From assembly GCF_041296385.1 (NCBI RefSeq), contig NC_091014.1, positions 53,834,078 to 53,898,077 of the forward strand: DNA of 64,000 nucleotides. The letters are read 5' to 3'. Shown one piece after another: positions 37,701 through 60,722 of this stretch (its first letter is position 1; each line of letters opens with the position of its first letter). Below the pieces are notes generated by a model. It searched no databases and was not told the DNA's origin. It saw nothing but the letters and a program-made list of their open reading frames with translations. The DNA comes from Aphelocoma coerulescens. Lineage: Eukaryota > Chordata > Aves > Passeriformes > Corvidae. The translations under genes and the position numbers were made by a program.

Positions 37701-40700
37701 GGCCCTGATAGTCCACCCTGTTCCTCATCCTTCAGGGCGAGCTGGATGCCCTCCGAGTCCAGGTGCAGAGGGATTTAGACGGGCGCCTGGGGAAGATGGC
37801 ACAAGCTTCTCGGGTAAGGTGACGAGCGTGTGGTGGTACCTGGACAGGACACCCTCACCAGTGGTGTCACAGGTCTCACCCCTTCCCCTCTTGCTGGCAG
37901 GAGATGGAAGCGCGCTTGCTGGAGCTGAACTCAGAGTGGCAGAGGTAATGCTGGCTGTGGGGCAGAGCCATTGCTCTGTTAGGGGCTGGCAGGTAGCTGG
38001 GTGAATTTCCCTCAGCCAGGCTGGTTTGCTTGGGACAAAAGAGAGATTGAGAGGCATAGTCTGGGAGGGGAAAGGAAAGAAGGAATATGTGGGTGTCTGT
38101 GGGAGCCAGCGCTGTGCCCTTCTGGCCAAAAAGGTAGTGAGTGGTACCTTTGGGTGCATTAGGAAGGGCATTGCCAGTAGGTTGAGGGAGGTGATCTTGT
38201 CCCTTTACCCAGCCCTATTGAGGCCACATTTGGAGTGCTGTGTCCAGTTCTGGACTCCTCAGCAGTACAAGGGAGATATGGAGCTCCTGGAGCAGGTCCA
38301 GCAGAGGGATACAGAGATGATGAAGGGACTGGAGAATCTCTCTTATGAGGAAAGGCTGAGGGAGTGGGACCTGTTTTGCTTTGAAAAGAGACAACTGAGA
38401 GGGGACCTCAGCAATGTCAGTGTCTGAAGGGAGAGCGACAAGAAGTTGGATCCAGGCTCTTCTCAGTGGTGCCAAGCAACAGGACAGGAGGCAATGGGCA
38501 GAAACTGCTGCACAGGAAGCTCCACCTGAACATGAAGAAAAACTTCTTTACTGTGCAGTAACCATGCACTGGAACAGACTGCCCAGAGAGGTTGTGGAGT
38601 CTCCCTCACTGGAGATATTCCAGAACCATCTGGATGCAATCCTGTGCCATGTGCTCTGGGATGACCCTGCTTGAGCAGAGAGGTTGGCCCTGTAGGCCCT
38701 TCCGACCTGACCCATTCTGTGATTCTGTGGCTGGCAGCAGGGCTCCAAGGGCAATAGCAGCAAATCACCTTTGCCACTGTCATTTTGCATCACTGTGAAT
38801 GTGGCCCTTCAGCCAAGGCGTGAGCTAGGGATGCTTTCCCATGGGATACAGTAGAAGAGGTTCTTGCCACTGGAATTAAAATTGTGTCTGGAGATGGGGT
38901 TGAGCATAGATGATGTGGGATGAACCTCTTCCTCCAGTTTGCAGAGGGGAGCTGGGCCTATTGGCATGAGGCTTTGTTACCTTTTTCTCGGCACAGCTCA
39001 GTGCAGGAGAGCCTGCGAGGGACCTTCCGGCAGGAGGTGGGCAAGCTGGAGCAGGAGGTGGCAGCATTGAGGAGGGAGCTGGCAAGCCTCAAGTCAGACC
39101 AGGAGGTGATGGGGAAGCACGTGGAGGGGATACTGGAGCAGCTGAAGACAGTGCGGGCTGATGTGAGTGCCCAGTCCCCAGCCTGTTCGGCAGAAAGGCA
39201 GTCAAGGGTCGCTGCCCCAGGGCTGAGCTCTGCCCGCACCGTTTCAGGTGGAAGCGCAGTTCCCGGTGTGGATCAGTCGGTTCCTGTCACAGTCCCAGCA
39301 GGATGGTGCCGCTGCCTTCATCCTCCAGCGGGAAGACTTGCAAGCAGAGCTCCAGGCTCTGGAGCGCAAGATCCTTGCAAAAGTCCTGGAGGACCAGAGA
39401 CTGTCGGCACGGGATGCTCAGGCTGGGATTGGAGTGGCCCTGAGGCAAGGAGGGACTGCAGGAGTGACAGAGGAGGTGAGTGCTGGCCTGTGCCTCACTT
39501 CATGTGTGCAGGGAGCTGGCACGTGTGCCTGGCAGGTGGCAGAGGCGTTGGGACAGCCCCTACAGCTGGGACATTGATCCTGGGCTCACAGGATGCAAGA
39601 GCACCCTTGAAACACCTTGTCGGGCTGCGCCTGCTCTCTGGTCTGGAAAGGGTCACAGGTACCTGCAGCTCTGCAAGGCTCTTACTGTCTTAAAATCCAA
39701 GCTTCTGCTCATGCATCCTTCACCCAGAACGTGGGGCAGGTGCCAATGAGGCTTCCATGGGTGGAGCATCTTGCTTATCCTCATTCGTCAGCAGCGCCAC
39801 TGACTTGTTTGGTGCAAAGCATTTCAGCAGAATGACACCAAGGGGAAAGAATGAGCCTGCTTGCTTTGGAAAAAGTTGCTGGCAATTCCCTGTGGAGGTA
39901 GTGGAGGGAGGGATCAAGCTGGGATTAGCAGTCCCCATAGTCTGTGCAAGCTTTGTGCACTCCGTAAAGTTTGGACCCAACATGGTGCTGCAGGGTCCTA
40001 GCTCCTTAGGCTGGGTTTGGCTCCAGGTGGATGCTCCAGCCATTTCCTCCTTTTCTGGGTGGGAGGAGCTCCCATCAATCCTGTGGGACAGGGCAGGAGG
40101 GAGCAGCAAATGATTCTGGGTGGTCTGTCAGGTTGTGTCTGGTAGTTCCTCTCCTCCCTCTGGGCCAGCCCCTCTTGAAGACAGGCAATTGCAATGTGCC
40201 TGGGCCCTGCCCCTTCACTGTACAGCTCCTCTCCCCTGGAGTATTTTTAGCAACCTCTAAGGAGGCTTCCCAGCCAAATGCGTGTCCTCTCATTTTTGCT
40301 GTGGTGATTCATCCCCTGGCTGTTCTATCCCCTGGCTGTTCTATCTCTTGGCTGTTTTGTGGGAAGGTCCTTGCACCCTCTTTCCCTGCAGGGGCAGGCG
40401 GGTGGGGGGCAGGATGCCTGTCCCAGTTCTTCACCCTCCTGTGCCCTCTGCTCCCACTGCAGCAAGTGCATCTCATCGTGGGCCAGGCCCTGAAGCGCTA
40501 CAGTGAGGACCGCGTGGGGATGGTTGACTACGCCCTCGAGTCGGCAGGTGGGTGGTGGGGACGAGCCAGCTGTCCTGGGGAGGTGACCACAGGGTGCTGG
40601 TGTGCAGCTCACCTGCTGCCGTCCTCTCTCATGCCAGGGGCCAGCGTCATCAACACTCGCTGCTCAGAGACCTACGAGACACGGACAGCGCTGCTGAGCT

Positions 40701-41796
40701 TGTTCGGCATCCCCCTGTGGTACCACTCGCAGTCCCCCCGTGTCATCCTGCAGGTGGGCTCTGAGGGGCAGGACTGGGCTGCTTCTCATGTGGGTGTTTT
40801 AGTGGACTTTGGCTGTTGCTCCAAGCCAGCAGCCAGGCTGGTGGGAGAAGAATAACACTGATGGTGGTAATGTTGCTGGTGTCTCACTTCCATGCTCATA
40901 GCCAGACGTCAACCCTGGGAACTGCTGGGCATTTCGTGGCTCCCAGGGCTTTGCTGTCATCCGCCTCTCCGGCATCATCCGCCCCACGGCTGTGACGCTA
41001 GAGCACATCCCAAAAGCCCTCTCACCCCAGGGGACCATCCCCAGTGCCCCCAAGGACTTTGCTGTCTACGTGAGTGCCCTCGCCCAGACCTGAGGGAGGG
41101 GTGGGGGGCCACGGTGGGAGGGCGCTGGAAGGGAGGGATAACAAACCCTATACCTGGCTGTGGGGTGCTCCGGGGGGGTTGGTCTTACCCTGAAGAAGAG
41201 GAAGAGGCAATGCTGGTGGGGAGAGGGGCAGCACTGGGTTTCAGAAAGAGTTTGAGGGGACAAACGGGCTTGAGTAGGTTTAACTTTTGGTCTTCCCCCC
41301 CTTCATCCTTCCCCACTGGTCCCTGTTCCCATTTGTCTATTTTGACCTGGAAGAGCAGGAGTGGGGGCCAAGCATGCTTGCGTCTCCCTCTCCCTCTTCT
41401 GCCCTGAGTGTGTGCATCACCTCTGGTCTCCCTCTCTGATGACCCCTGGTTCTCCCTTTATGCTTCCCTGCCCTTCCATAGGGCTTAAAGGAAGAAGGAG
41501 AGGAGGAGGGCCTTCTCCTTGGACAGTTCACCTACAACCATGATGGCGACCCCATCCAAACATTTTACTTGGAGGTAAATGCTTGGAGCACCTGACCCCT
41601 GAGAAGAAAATGGGGCCTCTGCGGTCTCTGAGCCTCACAGAACTCTTAGGGGCTCAAGTTTTTCTTTTCCCTCTTCCCCAAGGGTGACTCCATGGGCACA
41701 TACCAGCTGGTGGAGCTCCGGGTGCTGAGCAATTGGGGCCACCCCGAATACACCTGCATCTACCGCTTCCGCGTGCACGGGGAGCCGGCGCACTGA
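34712..41796 (+). CDS. SUN2: SUN domain-containing protein 2 (SUN2)
   Basis: Inner nuclear membrane half of the LINC complex. Its SUN domain traps nesprin KASH peptides in the perinuclear space. Coding exons: 34712-34842, 35428-35600, 35746-35880, 36071-36166, 36345-36438, 36628-36698, 36949-37076, 37434-37655, 37736-37813, 37901-37944, 38997-39162, 39248-39475, 40463-40547, 40638-40753, 40902-41069, 41482-41574, 41683-41796. The product is 713 aa; human is 717. The nucleoplasmic part (1-209) keeps TKRLSPAP and [12 protein letters not shown] Leu/Ala transmembrane helix lies at about 218-233, followed by AWYFYPYGL. Coiled coils run through about 275-520 ([17 protein letters not shown] and onward). 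The SUN domain (about 545-713) keeps [20 protein letters not shown], whose Cys bonds to nesprins in human, PGNCWAF, and the C-terminal [16 protein letters not shown]. All splice sites are GT/AG and in phase. Confidence 0.96.
38047..38732 (+). mobile_element. CR1 LINE fragment inside a SUN2 intron, sense
   Basis: The longest CR1 piece in the window. Plus-strand translation gives CR1 ORF2 C-terminal sequence ([31 protein letters not shown]), then after a frameshift [18 protein letters not shown]. It ends in the tail ATTCTGTGATTCTGTGG. It lies between coding exons 10 and 11 of SUN2 in the same orientation and makes up most of that intron. Confidence 0.93.
40312..40359 (+). repeat. 16-base unit repeated three times in a SUN2 intron
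   Basis: Two perfect copies of TCCCCTGGCTGTTCTA are followed by one diverged copy (TCTCTTGGCTGTTTTG). It lies in the intron before coding exon 13. Confidence 0.9.
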
Positions 41797-44700
41797 CCCC
41801 CGGCTCCGCGCGGGATGAGGATGCTGCCGGGCTGACAGCAGCAGGGGATGCGTCTGGTTCACTGCTTCGCACGTAGAAATCCTGGGATGTGCCAGCAGCC
41901 GCCCCAGGAGGCTGCTCCCCTGGGGGAGGAGAAGAGCTGCTGTCGAAGGGGTGAGGCTTTCACTCTTCCAAGGACCGGGGTGGTGAGGCAAGAGCATCCC
42001 ACGTGGGTCCTAGCGCAGCCTGGCTCGTTTTCAGTGCGTCTCGGACATTTTAACTTTTTAAGCTAACTTTGTATCGGGTCTGCGCTGCCCCTTGTCCCTG
42101 TTGTCCCGCTCCTTCCTGCTGGTGTGTCTAGCATTGCCAGGGCTTGGGAAAGGGGTGTGGCATTTTGTGATGTGCTTCATGCGGGCTTGGGTGCAGGAGA
42201 TGGGTGTGTGTGTGGGATTGTGACTCGGTGCTGCCAGAGTAGGTGGGAGCCACCGGTCATGGCCACCAAGTCCCCTCCACACAGGGTCACTTCTCTTGCC
42301 TTGGTGTTGGTTTGGGTAAAGATCTCCAGCCCTTCAATGCTGGGCCGGCAGAGAGGAAATAAGACAGTATTAATGAAGTATTAACATAAAACTAATGGTT
42401 TGGGGCAGCAGGAGGAGAGGAGCGTGGCACATGTTGGTGGCAGAACCCATCTTGCTGCTGCCATCCATCCACTCAAGCCCTTCTGCTGCCAGTGGCGGAG
42501 TTGGGTCTTGGCGATGCTGTTGGCCTCCCTGGCTGGCTGCCTCCCCAGTGTTAAGCTTGATGATGCTATTGAAATTCCTGTTGCCTGCTTTTCCTTTGGG
42601 GTTTGTTCTGATACTTCTTTTTTAAGAGGGGTGGGGAGGGGAGCTATTTTCCAGTTGGGATGTTGGGGTTGGTTTTTTGGGGGGGGGGGGTTTGTAGTAA
42701 CAAAGGGAAAAAAGACTTTTTCCATGCAATTTGTACTTACCCAGAGAATGTTACGTGGTGCCACTTGGATGAGTGGCTTAGATGTGGAGAGGGCTAGAGC
42801 TTTGTTTAGTAGGAGAATAGCGCACACTGTAGGATAAACTAGAGTAAGATGAGCAGAGCTGTTTAAAATACGGGCCTCAAGTTGTTGGTGGCTTGGTAGT
42901 TGGACTTGGAAGCTGGGGTCCTCTGTGGACTGCTGCTGGTGGGGTGCTGGAGGCATTCCTGCCCTCCTTGCTCCGGATGTCCTCCGAGACTGCAATGCGT
43001 GGCTGTGGCCTCCTGCCCATGGCTGCATCTGTATATACTTGACTGTTAGCAGCAAGTGGGAGCTGCTGCCCCAGGGCTCTTGGGGGGGAGATAGATGGGG
43101 CAATCGCCAGGGCTCGCAGCTGCCAGCCTGCAGAGCCACCCCCCGCCTGCAGGGCTCCCTCAGCTCCCGGTCCCCCATGGCAGATGGCTGGTGCAGGCTG
43201 ACCTCCTTTCTCTTGGAAGGGCTCCCTTTCCCTCCTACCTCTCCTCACTGGCACTGCGCTGTTCTCTGAGCCCTGGCTGTGGGAGGGCTGGGCCAGAGCA
43301 GGAGGGGGAGTTCTGCCTGCACTGGGCATGTGAATCCTGCCTGTACTGTTTGGATGGGAGGAGGCAGAGCGGGGCTTTGCAGGAAGGATGCACAGGGACC
43401 TTCCCTAGGCTGAGGAGTGCCAGGGCCATCTGGCCCCTCCACCTCCTGGCTGCCTGCATCACATAATTTGGCTTATGTTCTTGGATGGTGTTAACAGCCT
43501 CCAGCTTTGTGTTGTGTTTCATTGAAAGAAAAGCTAAAGGGCTCGTGGTCAGTGTTTCAGCCCTGTCCAGTGCTGGTATTGTCCTTCCCCTGGCACCTTG
43601 AGAGCACCATGTATTGATTCCCACTCTGGTGATCTCTGCTTGAAGCACTGTAGGCATAGAGGAGGAGAGGAAGGGGCTGAAGAAGTGTCTCCTTTCAGCA
43701 TCCCCTGATGGGCATCAGGCAGAGCTGCTGAGCTGTCACTCCCTCCATGCCAGCCTGGGAGGGGGAGGATGGTGGCAGCACATCCCTTCTGAAGGGGTCT
43801 CCTTGCTCCAAGCAGGGGAAGTGAGCCCAGGGGACAGAGTCCTGTCTCCAGCAGGTTAAATTTACCCTGTGGAGCCTCTTGCAGAGCTGGGAGGCCCTGC
43901 TGCAGGGAGAAAGCTGACCTGGAGCCAGATCCAGGGACTATAAATTCTCTCCTATATTGAGCATAGTCTTAATTCTTGGCATCCACAGCCAAAGTTATTT
44001 TAAACTTGTCTACAGCTGCCTGCTTGCCTTGGAGTCATGTCCATGAGTGCACTGAGCACATGGAGCTGTGCTTCTATGAATGCCTAGACCTGTTCTGGGC
44101 TCAGCAGACCAGCTCCTGTATTTATTTGAATCATAAAGAGAGAGCAGAGATGAAGCTCTCCCTTTTTCTCACCTTTTTCTGGCTGCTGGAGCAAGTGCCA
44201 TAACCATGAGCCCGGGAAAACCCCTTTTCTTATGTTCCTTCTGGCTCCCTGGTCTCTGGCTTGGACTGTGAGGGCAGACAAGGTCTTTGCCCAAGAAAAA
44301 TTATTTTGTGGTAAATCAGGCATGCTGGTGAGAGGCAGGAAAGGTGACCTCTTCCCCTGAGAATGGAGTTGTAGTGGGATCTCTGTTCCTTCCACGTGGG
44401 TGTTAACTGCTGTGTCTGGGCTAGGGAGCATTTGGCTTTACAGGGCAAGCTTGCCCTGTCCTTTTAGACATGAAAATCTCTGCTATTGTAAGTAAAACTC
44501 CCTGGAGACACCAGTGAGAGCTCGTCCTGGGGCTTCATGCTCTTTTCTAGCTGGTTTTGGAGGCCCCACCATGCCATCTGTGTGAGGATCCCCAGGAACA
44601 TATGCTGAGGCTACACATGGGTTTTCAGCCCCCAAATTCAGCATCAGTGCTGGGCTGCAGCCTGAGCACCTGCACCGAGTGCCCAGGGCTTCTGGCTCTC

Positions 44701-45110
44701 CAGATTGTAGCTTGCAGCACTTCCCAGAACTGCAAAAGAAGAGGGCACATAAAACTGCTGCTTCAGCATGTGCTTCTCTGCCCGGGGCTATTGACTCCTA
44801 GAGCTGATGCCAAAGATGAGCCTGGTGAGGCAGGAGAAATGCAGAACAGCTGTGGGAGCAGATTTCTCTTATTTACTCCATTTCCCTCCTCTATTCTCTC
44901 TCCTTCTCAGTTTGCCCTACACACATGTTACGAATTAGCCCTGCAGAAACAGATGGTTACAGACAGGAGTTTGTGTTTGATGCTGTAGCCTGTTGCAAAT
45001 GCTGCACTGGTTTGTTCCTTTTATTTTTTAATCAACAGATTGTAATTTATGCCTATGCAAGAAAAAAAAAAAGACCAAGACAAATAAATTATATCAAAAC
45101 TGCCCAGAGT
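41797..45110 (+). other. SUN2: SUN2 3'UTR, probable end at AATAAA 45083-45088
   Basis: The first consensus AATAAA after the stop is at 45083-45088, followed by a GT-rich stretch (GTGGTTTGGATGTTTT). This implies a 3'UTR of about 3.3 kb. A variant signal near 42357 (AAATAAG) could give a shorter form. A run of 12 G lies near 42678. No other gene is recognised in this stretch; open frames in it look random. Confidence 0.55.
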
Positions 45111-46390
45111 GGTTTGGATGTTTTATAACTCCATTTGCTGTTGGGAATGATGCACAGCTAGTAGATAGACAAAGCTATTATAGCTTTTCTTCCATGCAGT
45201 TTTATGGCAAATCCTTAGTTTTGAGCCCGCTGTACTAACTCTAGGGCCAGCAGTTGTCACCTTGTCATTGAGCAGGCCCGAGGATGCAAAAACTGCTTGA
45301 AACAATGGTGAAAACAAGACTGACTCCTAAAAACTCCCAGTTCCTTGGGGTGTCATTGACTTCTACTAGACTTAAGTCTGTGATACTATGGCTGTCCTCA
45401 TTCTGCAGTCAGCTCCCAAGCCTTCCCCTCGAGTGCCTTACCATGAGCAGAGCCCAGCTCTGCCCCAAGGAGCAGCAACTGAGGCTGGGTTAGCAGGGAC
45501 AAAGCCTGACACAAAGCCCCATTCAGGGTGTCTGCATGCTTCTCTTTTCCTTAACATGGGCTGTTAATTACTCATTCAGCTACAAAGCAAGCAGAAAGGA
45601 AATATTTAATTTTCCTCAGCATGAGGAAGCTAGAGCATAACAAAGCCTGAAAAATGGGAAATTGAACTGGCTTGAGGAGGGCCACAACCCTGTCTTCTTA
45701 ACCTGGGGTTGGAGACAGGCTTATGTTGAGGAGTACGCATGCAGCTCCTCCCAGAAGGCCACTCTAGGACCAGGCTTGCTCTCTGCTGGCCCTAGACCAG
45801 CCATCTCCAGAAGGGCTGTGTGGGCCTCAGCTCTGGCTACCACAGCTCAACACTTACCTATGAAAGGGCTGTGCAGAGCAGAAAAAGCCTTTGTGAACCT
45901 CAGATCAACTGAGGAGGCAGAAAAAGGCTCCTTGCAAACCCTGGAGAGACCCACTGTAGTTGCAGGAGCAGATGAGGTGCAAGTCCTAGCGAGGTCCCAG
46001 GGAGCACAGCACGCAGGCACTGCAAGTGCTGTGCTAATGCTGCATCTGCCAGCAGTTTCTCTCACGGGGCTGGCCCCAAGTGCTTTGCTAGAGCTGCTCT
46101 TCACACCCACTCGTACTCATCTCACACAGCACAGCTCACACCACACCCGTGTTCTCATGTCACCACTCTGCCACCGAGGTGCACTTCATTTTGGCCAGAG
46201 TAAAAGCTGCCAGGGCTATGCAGAGGCGCAGCAGCAGCTCTCCTGTGCTGTGCCATGCCCTGCCCTGCTGTCACTTATGAGCATAGCCTCTTCTCTTGTA
46301 GCCAGCAAAGGAACCTGCTGCTAGGCAAACCTGCTTCCTTTGGATTTCAGCCTGGTTTTCCAGAGGGACAAAAATCAAGAAGCCACACTT
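45111..46390. other. Gap between convergent SUN2 and GTPBP1
   Basis: About 1.3 kb separates the inferred 3' ends of SUN2 (+) and GTPBP1 (-). A 220-codon plus-strand frame at 45662-46324 has no recognised domain and sits between two tail-to-tail genes, so I do not call it a gene. Confidence 0.5.
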
Positions 46391-48565
46391 TTACTTGGAA
46401 CAAACTTATTTAAAATTTATTTTATAGATCACACCAGCCTGAGTGATCTGTAAATGCTGGTCACAAGAGAGATCACACCACCTCCTTTGCACAAATTGAA
46501 GTGAACCTTCTTTCAGTCTCAGCAGTCTCCTTCATTTGGAGCACAAGGAATGGAGAAAGAGAAAACCGCCTGGAGCTCCCTGCTCCCCTCAGAAGCAGAG
46601 GGCAGTGAAATCAGATGCAGTTCAACGCTGCTACAGGGCCAGAAGACAAACAAGCCAGGCCCTCGTGCCCTGCTTAGCCACACCTCACACCCCCTCACAA
46701 TGCGGGTGCTATTAGTGTTGTAGCCGCCTATAGTTCCTCCCTCGCCAGGAGAGTGCTGGTATTTAGGCACATAGCTTGGAAAAGGACTGTCTGACCTCCC
46801 CCTTCTGCCCACTGCAGTCTCTAAGGCAAAGGACCCTTGTCTCCAAACCATATTTCTCACCTCTCCCGTGCCGCTTAATGCTCTTGGAGTGCTGGTGTTG
46901 GCAGCGGGAGATGCGCTCTGCCACTCAGCCAGCCTGGAAGCCTACCCCGAGTCACAAGGTGAACTGGAATGAACTCCACACAGGTGACACAGAGTGAGGA
47001 ACAGGAACAACTCGCTAAGGAGGGACAGAAACTTTGCAGTCTCCCTCTAATTAAAATAAAAGTCCTTCATTGGAGGAGGAAGCCCTCAGAGAAACTGAGC
47101 CTGACCGCGCCTGCTGGGGAGAGCCATGATTTGCTGAGGATTCCACCTCCTCCTCAAAATGCTACCACGCTCCCAGAGCTCACCACAAGCTGGCAGAGGA
47201 TAATTCCTGTCCTCATCGGAGCCAAGCGAGGAGGCAGGGTTAGAAGAAAAGAGGTCAAAATAAGCAGGGAATCAATCACTTGAAAAACTCACTAAATGGT
47301 TAAAAAAACCATTCCAACAGTAATTTGTAAATTGTCCTTGCAGGGCCGCCTTGGAGAAGCCAGAATTTCTCATTAAGAAAAATAAAATATTTTAAAAAAT
47401 TAAATGAAAGTCAGACACATTACCACATATTTCCCACCTTGAAAGCACTTCTATAAATTTGGTACCAATTAATCACTGCCCTCTTTTGCCAAGAGGGGAG
47501 AAGACAAATCCTACCTCTTTGCCACGGCAAAGTTTGGCCAGTGAGTTCCAAAAACGTTTTGGAAATCTTGGGGTAAACAAAATCAAGGGGAGGTCATGTT
47601 AGCCTGGTGTCTCTGTTCCAAAGGTATCTTGCCCCCTGTGACCTCTGTCTGTCGAGGTGAGAAGGCATTCTCTGGCTCAAGGGACGGACGGAGTGCTCCT
47701 GCACTATTCTTAATACTGTCAGTGGAGCTGCTGCAGCCTTGAGAGGCAGGTTAGATTTGCTCCAATGTGCACTGGACAAACACTCGGAAAAGCAGCACGA
47801 TGGGAAAAGGGGAACAGGGTGGGTGTCTGCGCATTTAACTCTGTTGCTAGTTAAAATTTTAAGTGCTATCAACATTATTTGAAGATACTGAGCATAGGAT
47901 CCCTGAACTTAACATCAACAGCTGCTTTACAATTTGTTTTCCTCTTAGATCTCCAATTAAAGAACTTTCTCACCATCTCCTTCAAATTTCAGTCATTACA
48001 ACATTAAATTAAATCCACTTAGAAATAGTTTAAGAGGGAGGGAATCCAAAACATATTTGGCATGAGGCCACAGTGGTGATGACATGATGCTCCATGGAGC
48101 CATCCTAAACAACCTGTTTTAACCTTCGCAAGTGTGAAATTTCAGGCATCTGATAACCCCTGGATCTGAGACAGCCAATAGGGGAGAGCAGCAAGTCCTG
48201 TGGACAGAAAGGGGTGAGGGAGGAGGGAGGCAACTAACTGGCTCTTTGCAGCTCTATCCAGACTCTCCTCTCATCTTCATGCACACAAAATATAATAAAA
48301 ACTAATAAGAATAAAAACTAAGCCCATGATGTACAAAAATGTGTCAACAGGGGGAGGAGGAAGGTGTCAGTTACTCAGTTCTTTGTCTTATCACCTTCAT
48401 TAGCTTATAAATTATGCTCCTCTCCATCGCTTCCAGCAGGGAGGAGGGACGATTCTTCTGCAGCCAATCAGCTGGGATGGGTTTTGGTTTATGCTGCTCT
48501 GGATCTTTTGGATAAGAAATGAAGGGAAAGGGAGGAGTTCCTCAGAGAGAGGAGGAACAAGAAAT
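46391..48565 (-). other. GTPBP1: GTPBP1 3'UTR with AATAAA at 46416-46421 (minus)
   Basis: Reading the minus strand from the GTPBP1 stop, a strong AATAAA (plus-strand TTTATT) lies at 46416-46421. This gives a 3'UTR of about 2.2 kb. The region is A/T-richer than the exons and has no coding signal. Earlier variant signals may also be used. Confidence 0.55.
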
Positions 48566-60183
<11,618 letters not shown>

Positions 60184-60659
60184 CTGGAAAAAAAGATTGA
60201 ATATCCATTTGCAGATGTCAAACAATTTCAAAACCAGCTTCAGCTACAAGCACAATCAATCAATGTGCTTTGTTGAAAGAGAAGGACTCTTTTTCCAGGA
60301 CCGCTTTGCGATGGTTTTGCTTTGTTTTTTAAACCAGCTTTGCTGACAGCTATTTCCTTGTGACACTGCACAAGGTTGTTTGTCTGAGCTCAGAGTTCAT
60401 TTACGCTGGAAAATACACTTCAAAGCAAATAAGAATACCAAGCTTCTCATTTTGATGTAACCAGTGTTTAAAAGCCACATTTAAGTGAACACTCCAACAC
60501 GTTTTCATGCAAGGAAAACAGAAAGGGGAGGAGATATTTTCTCCACAGAAATTCCTTAGCTGGGTACACCACAGTCTCTGCTGCAAAGAGTGCTGCTGCT
60601 CCCCTGAAACATGACTGGACAGCCAGAGAAAGCCAACCAGACCTCACTGCAGAGAACAC

Positions 60660-60722
60660 CTGGGCATCAAAATCCAGAGCTTCTCCTAAGTCTTTCACAT
60701 ATTTGATGTCCCCTTCTGTTTT
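60660..60722 (-). other. GTPBP1: Candidate 63-base cassette exon of GTPBP1
   Basis: On the minus strand a strong pyrimidine tract and acceptor (TTCCTTCTGCCCCCTCAG) precede 21 codons that begin KTEGDIKY and end DFDAQ. A donor, CAG|GTGTTC, follows. The exon is 63 bases, phase 0 at both ends, and open. The next exon (60072-60183) also begins in phase 0, so including it would add 21 residues without a frameshift. I do not recall this peptide in mammalian GTPBP1. It could be a lineage-specific or tissue-specific exon, or a false exon. It is not counted in the GTPBP1 CDS given here. Confidence 0.5.

Noticed and set aside
45662..46324. 220-codon plus-strand frame between SUN2 and GTPBP1
   Set aside because: No domain or similarity; lies between the 3' ends of two convergent genes.
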